From positions 11,873-37,060 of the forward strand of contig HF990370.1 in assembly GCA_000432775.1 (NCBI GenBank): a stretch of 25,188 nucleotides of DNA, given 5' to 3'. The position numbers and the translations under genes were made by a program. Source of the stretch: Alistipes sp. CAG:831 (lineage in GTDB: Bacteria > Bacteroidota > Bacteroidia > Bacteroidales > UBA932). Below the pieces are notes generated by a model. It saw only the letters and a list, made by a program, of their open reading frames with translations, was not told the DNA's origin and did not search any database. Shown one piece after another: positions 22,595-25,188 of this stretch. Each line of letters begins with the position of its first letter. The first letter of the stretch is position 1.

Positions 22595-23821
22595 TTATTT
22601 TTCAGTGAAATTCCTGATGATGTTGAGGATGACCTCGGATGCCTTTTCCATGCTCTGTACGGGCAGGTACTCGTATTTGCCGTGGAAGTTGTGTCCGCCG
22701 GCGAAAATATTGGGGCAGGGCAGTCCCATGAACGAGAGTCTGGCTCCGTCTGTACCGCCGCGGATAGGGCGGATGTTGGGTTTCACTCCGGCATCCTCCA
22801 TGGCCTTGACGGCTTTCTCGATGATGTGGTAGTGGGGCTCCACTTCTTTTCTCATGTTGTAGTACTGGTCCTTGATGTCCACAGTCACGACGCCTGCACC
22901 GTATTTGCCGTTGATGAAGTCGGCGCATTCCTGAATCATCTTCTTCTTGCGCTCGAAGAGCTCGAAGTCGTGGTCGCGTATGATGTACTGGATCTCAGCC
23001 TCTTCGACTACTCCGGAGAACTTGGTGATGTGGATGAAGCCTTCGTATCCGTCAGTATATTCAGGTCTCTGCCATACCGGGAGCATGTCGTTGAGCTCAG
23101 AGGCTATGAGGATGGCATTGAGCATCTTGTTCTTGGCGTAGCCGGGATGGATGTTGCGGCCCTGGATGTGCAGCTTGGCGGAGGCGGCGTTGAAGTTCTC
23201 GTACTCCAGCTCTCCGATAGCCCCGCCGTCCATGGTGTAGGCGTATTTGGCCCCGAACCTGGCCACATCGAAATGGTCTACTCCGCGGCCTATTTCCTCA
23301 TCGGGAGTGAAGCCTATCCTGATAGGGCCGTGCCTGAATTCGGGATGCTCCATGATGTACTCGGCTGCAGCCATGATCTCGGCCACTCCGGCCTTATCAT
23401 CTGCTCCGAGCAGGGTATTGCCGTCGGTGGTGATCAGGGTCTGTCCCACGTAGTCCTTCAGCTCCGGGAATTCCTCCGGGTTGAGCTCCATGCCTTTAAG
23501 TTCATTGAGCACAATGGGCTTGCCGTCGTAGTTCTCGACGAAGCGGGGCTTGATGCCGCTGCCGGGGGCATCGGGGGAGGTGTCCACATGTGCGACGAAG
23601 CCTATGGCGGGCACATCTTCCTCTATATTTGAGGGAATGGAGGCCATCAGGTAACCGTATTTGTCCAGCTCGACATTCTCCAGCCCCATGGCAACGAGTT
23701 CCTTGCGGAGCTGCTCCAGGAGGGCGAACTGCTTGTTGGTACTGGGCTGGCTCTGCGAGTCCGGATTCGAAGTGGTGTCGAAAGCCACGTACCTCAGGAA
23801 TCTGTCAACAATCTTTTCCAT
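22595..23821 (-). CDS. pepT: Peptidase T (tripeptide aminopeptidase)
   Basis: A 408-residue cytoplasmic M20 metallopeptidase that removes the N-terminal residue of tripeptides. The di-zinc site is complete: HVDTSPDAPG with His78 and Asp80, GADDKAG near Asp141, TPDEEIGRG with Glu175-Glu176, TMDGG with Asp198, and the late HNFHGKYEYLP His. RNIHPGYAKNKMLNAI and RGGTDGARLSFMGLPCPN are typical PepT segments. The length is normal for PepT. It lies 19 nt after the ZIP transporter stop and shares a run with an oligopeptide transporter, so imported peptides are the likely substrates. Confidence 0.95.
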   Translation of the reverse strand: MEKIVDRFLRYVAFDTTSNPDSQSQPSTNKQFALLEQLRKELVAMGLENVELDKYGYLMASIPSNIEEDVPAIGFVAHVDTSPDAPGSGIKPRFVENYDGKPIVLNELKGMELNPEEFPELKDYVGQTLITTDGNTLLGADDKAGVAEIMAAAEYIMEHPEFRHGPIRIGFTPDEEIGRGVDHFDVARFGAKYAYTMDGGAIGELEYENFNAASAKLHIQGRNIHPGYAKNKMLNAILIASELNDMLPVWQRPEYTDGYEGFIHITKFSGVVEEAEIQYIIRDHDFELFERKKKMIQECADFINGKYGAGVVTVDIKDQYYNMRKEVEPHYHIIEKAVKAMEDAGVKPNIRPIRGGTDGARLSFMGLPCPNIFAGGHNFHGKYEYLPVQSMEKASEVILNIIRNFTEK

Positions 23822-23840
23822 ATCAATTTGGTTTTAGTGT

Positions 23841-24656
23841 TTAAATCAAAATAATGCTTGCCGCCATTACCGCCATGCCGGCTATGACACCGATGATGGA
23901 CAGGTGGTGATGCCCGAACCTCTCGGCGGACGGGAGAAGTTCGTCTAATGCAATGTAGGTCATGATACCTGCCACTGCGGCAAGTACGACTCCGTTCAGG
24001 GACTTGTCGAATATGTTCGAGAGCAGCAGGTAGCCGATGACACCCCCGAGAGGCTCGGCAAGACCCGACAGGAATGCGTTTCCGACGGCCTTGCCCTTCT
24101 TCTTCGTGGCATAGTATATGGGTATCGCCACCATTATGCCTTCAGGGATGTTGTGAATGGCAACTGCCGCGGCTATGGAAATGCCGGTCTGGGGATTCTC
24201 CATCGCGCTTACGAAGGTGGCCATGCCTTCGGGGAAATTGTGTATGGCAATGGCTATCACGGAGAAAAGTCCCAGGCGCATGAGCCTCGAACTGTCTGCT
24301 TCCGGCAGACATCCCTCCGGGGTGGGGGCGGCGGAATATTCGTGAGGGTTGTCGTTTGAGGGAATGACGTTGTCTATGAGGGCGATGAGTGCTATCCCCG
24401 AGAAGAATGCAAGCACGGTGTACAGCATTCCGGTCTTGTCCCCGAAGGCGGAGCCGAGGCTTGAACAGGCCTCGGTAAACAGCTCCGTCAGGGAAATGAA
24501 CAGCATCACTCCGGCCGAGAATCCGAGGGCAAAGGAGAGGGTCTTCGTGCTGAACTTACGGGTGAAGAGCACGATTACGCCGCCCAGTCCGGTGGAAAGT
24601 CCCGCAATCAGGGTCAGGAGCAGTGCGATGGGGAAATTACTGTCGCTCAGCATCAT
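23841..24656 (-). CDS. zupT: ZIP family metal transporter (ZupT-like)
   Basis: A 271-residue inner-membrane protein with about eight hydrophobic segments. The metal path is shown by HNFPEGMATF (His139, Glu143) and HNIPEGIMVA (His168, Glu172), as in ZupT, which takes up Zn2+ and other divalent metals. The loop at about 100-128 is short and has only one His. The ATG overlaps the TAA of the OPT gene in TAATG, so translation is probably coupled; a second ATG follows at once. Being next to peptidase T, a zinc enzyme, fits supply of its metal, but that is inference. Confidence 0.9.
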   Translation of the reverse strand: MMLSDSNFPIALLLTLIAGLSTGLGGVIVLFTRKFSTKTLSFALGFSAGVMLFISLTELFTEACSSLGSAFGDKTGMLYTVLAFFSGIALIALIDNVIPSNDNPHEYSAAPTPEGCLPEADSSRLMRLGLFSVIAIAIHNFPEGMATFVSAMENPQTGISIAAAVAIHNIPEGIMVAIPIYYATKKKGKAVGNAFLSGLAEPLGGVIGYLLLSNIFDKSLNGVVLAAVAGIMTYIALDELLPSAERFGHHHLSIIGVIAGMAVMAASIILI

Positions 24657-25188
24657 TATTTTTCCTCAGCGACGTCTGTTTTCTTGCAGGCCCATATCAT
24701 ATAGGCTATCAGCAGGATGTATACTCCAAGGGCAACCCATACGGCTGGTGTGGAGGACTGCCATGCGGTGTTGACCAGGTTGACGTCCGCAAAACGCATG
24801 ATTGCCGAGACTACGCCCATGAGGGCTCCGCCGGCGATGAATCCGGATGCCACGAGGGTCCCTTTCTCCTTACGGGCCTCATTGACAGCCTTGTCCTTGC
24901 TGCGGGAGCCTACGTACCATGCGACGGCTCCTCCTATCATAAGGGGAAGGTTGAGCTCGATGGGAATGAACATGCCGAGGGCAAATGGCAGGGCAGGGAC
25001 CTTGAACAGGGTCAGGATGATGGCTATCGCCGCTCCTATGCCGTACATCAGCCAGGGTGCGCTGCCTCCGAGCATCAGGGGCTCGATGACTGCGGCCATG
25101 GCATTGGCCTGAGGTGCTACGAGGGCTCCCTCACCGGTGAATCCGAAGGTGTCGTTGAGGATCATCATCACTCCTGCTACAGTGGCGG
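24656..25188 (-). CDS. OPT family oligopeptide transporter, C-terminal part
   Basis: The last 176 codons of a larger inner-membrane transporter whose start lies beyond the right edge; the frame is open to the edge, so the GTG at 25171 is internal. The visible part has ILNDTFGFTG, VAPQANAMAAVIEPLMLGG, FALGMFIPIELNLPLMIGGAVAWYVG and FIAGGALMGV, which are standard OPT-family segments, then a last membrane helix and a short charged tail. OPT members import oligopeptides, or metal-chelate complexes in some branches. It heads the run with ZupT and PepT, which suggests peptide uptake followed by cleavage. Confidence 0.9.
   Translation of the reverse strand, partial: ATVAGVMMILNDTFGFTGEGALVAPQANAMAAVIEPLMLGGSAPWLMYGIGAAIAIILTLFKVPALPFALGMFIPIELNLPLMIGGAVAWYVGSRSKDKAVNEARKEKGTLVASGFIAGGALMGVVSAIMRFADVNLVNTAWQSSTPAVWVALGVYILLIAYMIWACKKTDVAEEK

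Noticed and set aside
1..25188. tRNA, rRNA, insertion sequence transposase or phage genes
   Set aside because: I found no cloverleaf sequence, rRNA segment, transposase motif or phage structural gene. This is a reading by eye and small RNAs could be missed.

Overview
The window looks like a chromosome segment of a gut-type Bacteroidales bacterium. The evidence is a set of promoters of the Bacteroidetes form (TTTG, about 20 nt, TAnnTTTG), an NVEALA-family peptide next to a six-bladed beta-propeller lipoprotein, a GH92 mannosidase, and the pairing of NamZ, an AmpG-like permease and DUF4922/SpoIID. Most genes are GC-rich and closely packed. An Alistipes-like organism is my guess and is not proven by the sequence.

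Layout. 1-4208 (minus strand): NamZ/DUF1343 (cut by the window edge), a CPA2-type antiporter and an AmpG-like MFS permease. 4209-5005: intergenic DNA full of repeats. 5006-7861 (minus): a DUF4922-SpoIID fusion. 7914-10778: a signal peptidase I (minus) divergent from a small operon (plus) of a thioredoxin-like lipoprotein, a Cys-rich NVEALA peptide and a beta-propeller lipoprotein. 10773-12044 (minus): an AAA ATPase with DUF4143. 12132-15569 (minus): GH92 mannosidase preceded by a DUF1016/YhcG nuclease gene. 15616-20689 (plus): a short UvrA, a RhuM-Fic protein and a family 2 glycosyltransferase. 20690-20937: a second repeat array. 20938-25188 (minus): OPT transporter (partial), ZIP metal transporter, peptidase T, YbjQ, an AlaX-like editing protein and a SIMPL protein, apparently one operon.

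How the genes fit together. NamZ, the AmpG-like permease and SpoIID point to turnover and salvage of peptidoglycan. OPT, a metal transporter and peptidase T form a peptide-use operon. The signal peptidase, CxxC lipoprotein, NVEALA peptide and propeller look like a set that exports, folds and binds a small secreted peptide.

Most striking. (1) The DUF1016 gene sits between two perfect 36-bp direct repeats, so it and the downstream GH92 gene begin with the same bases and the same 11 residues. This looks like a mobile nuclease gene that inserted into the GH92 start and copied it. (2) An 83-bp repeat with 11-bp inverted arms occurs in arrays at two loci 16 kb apart. (3) Three otherwise conserved proteins (permease, DUF4922-SpoIID, glycosyltransferase) carry long hydrophilic low-complexity inserts, and the two repeat arrays lie beside these same genes.
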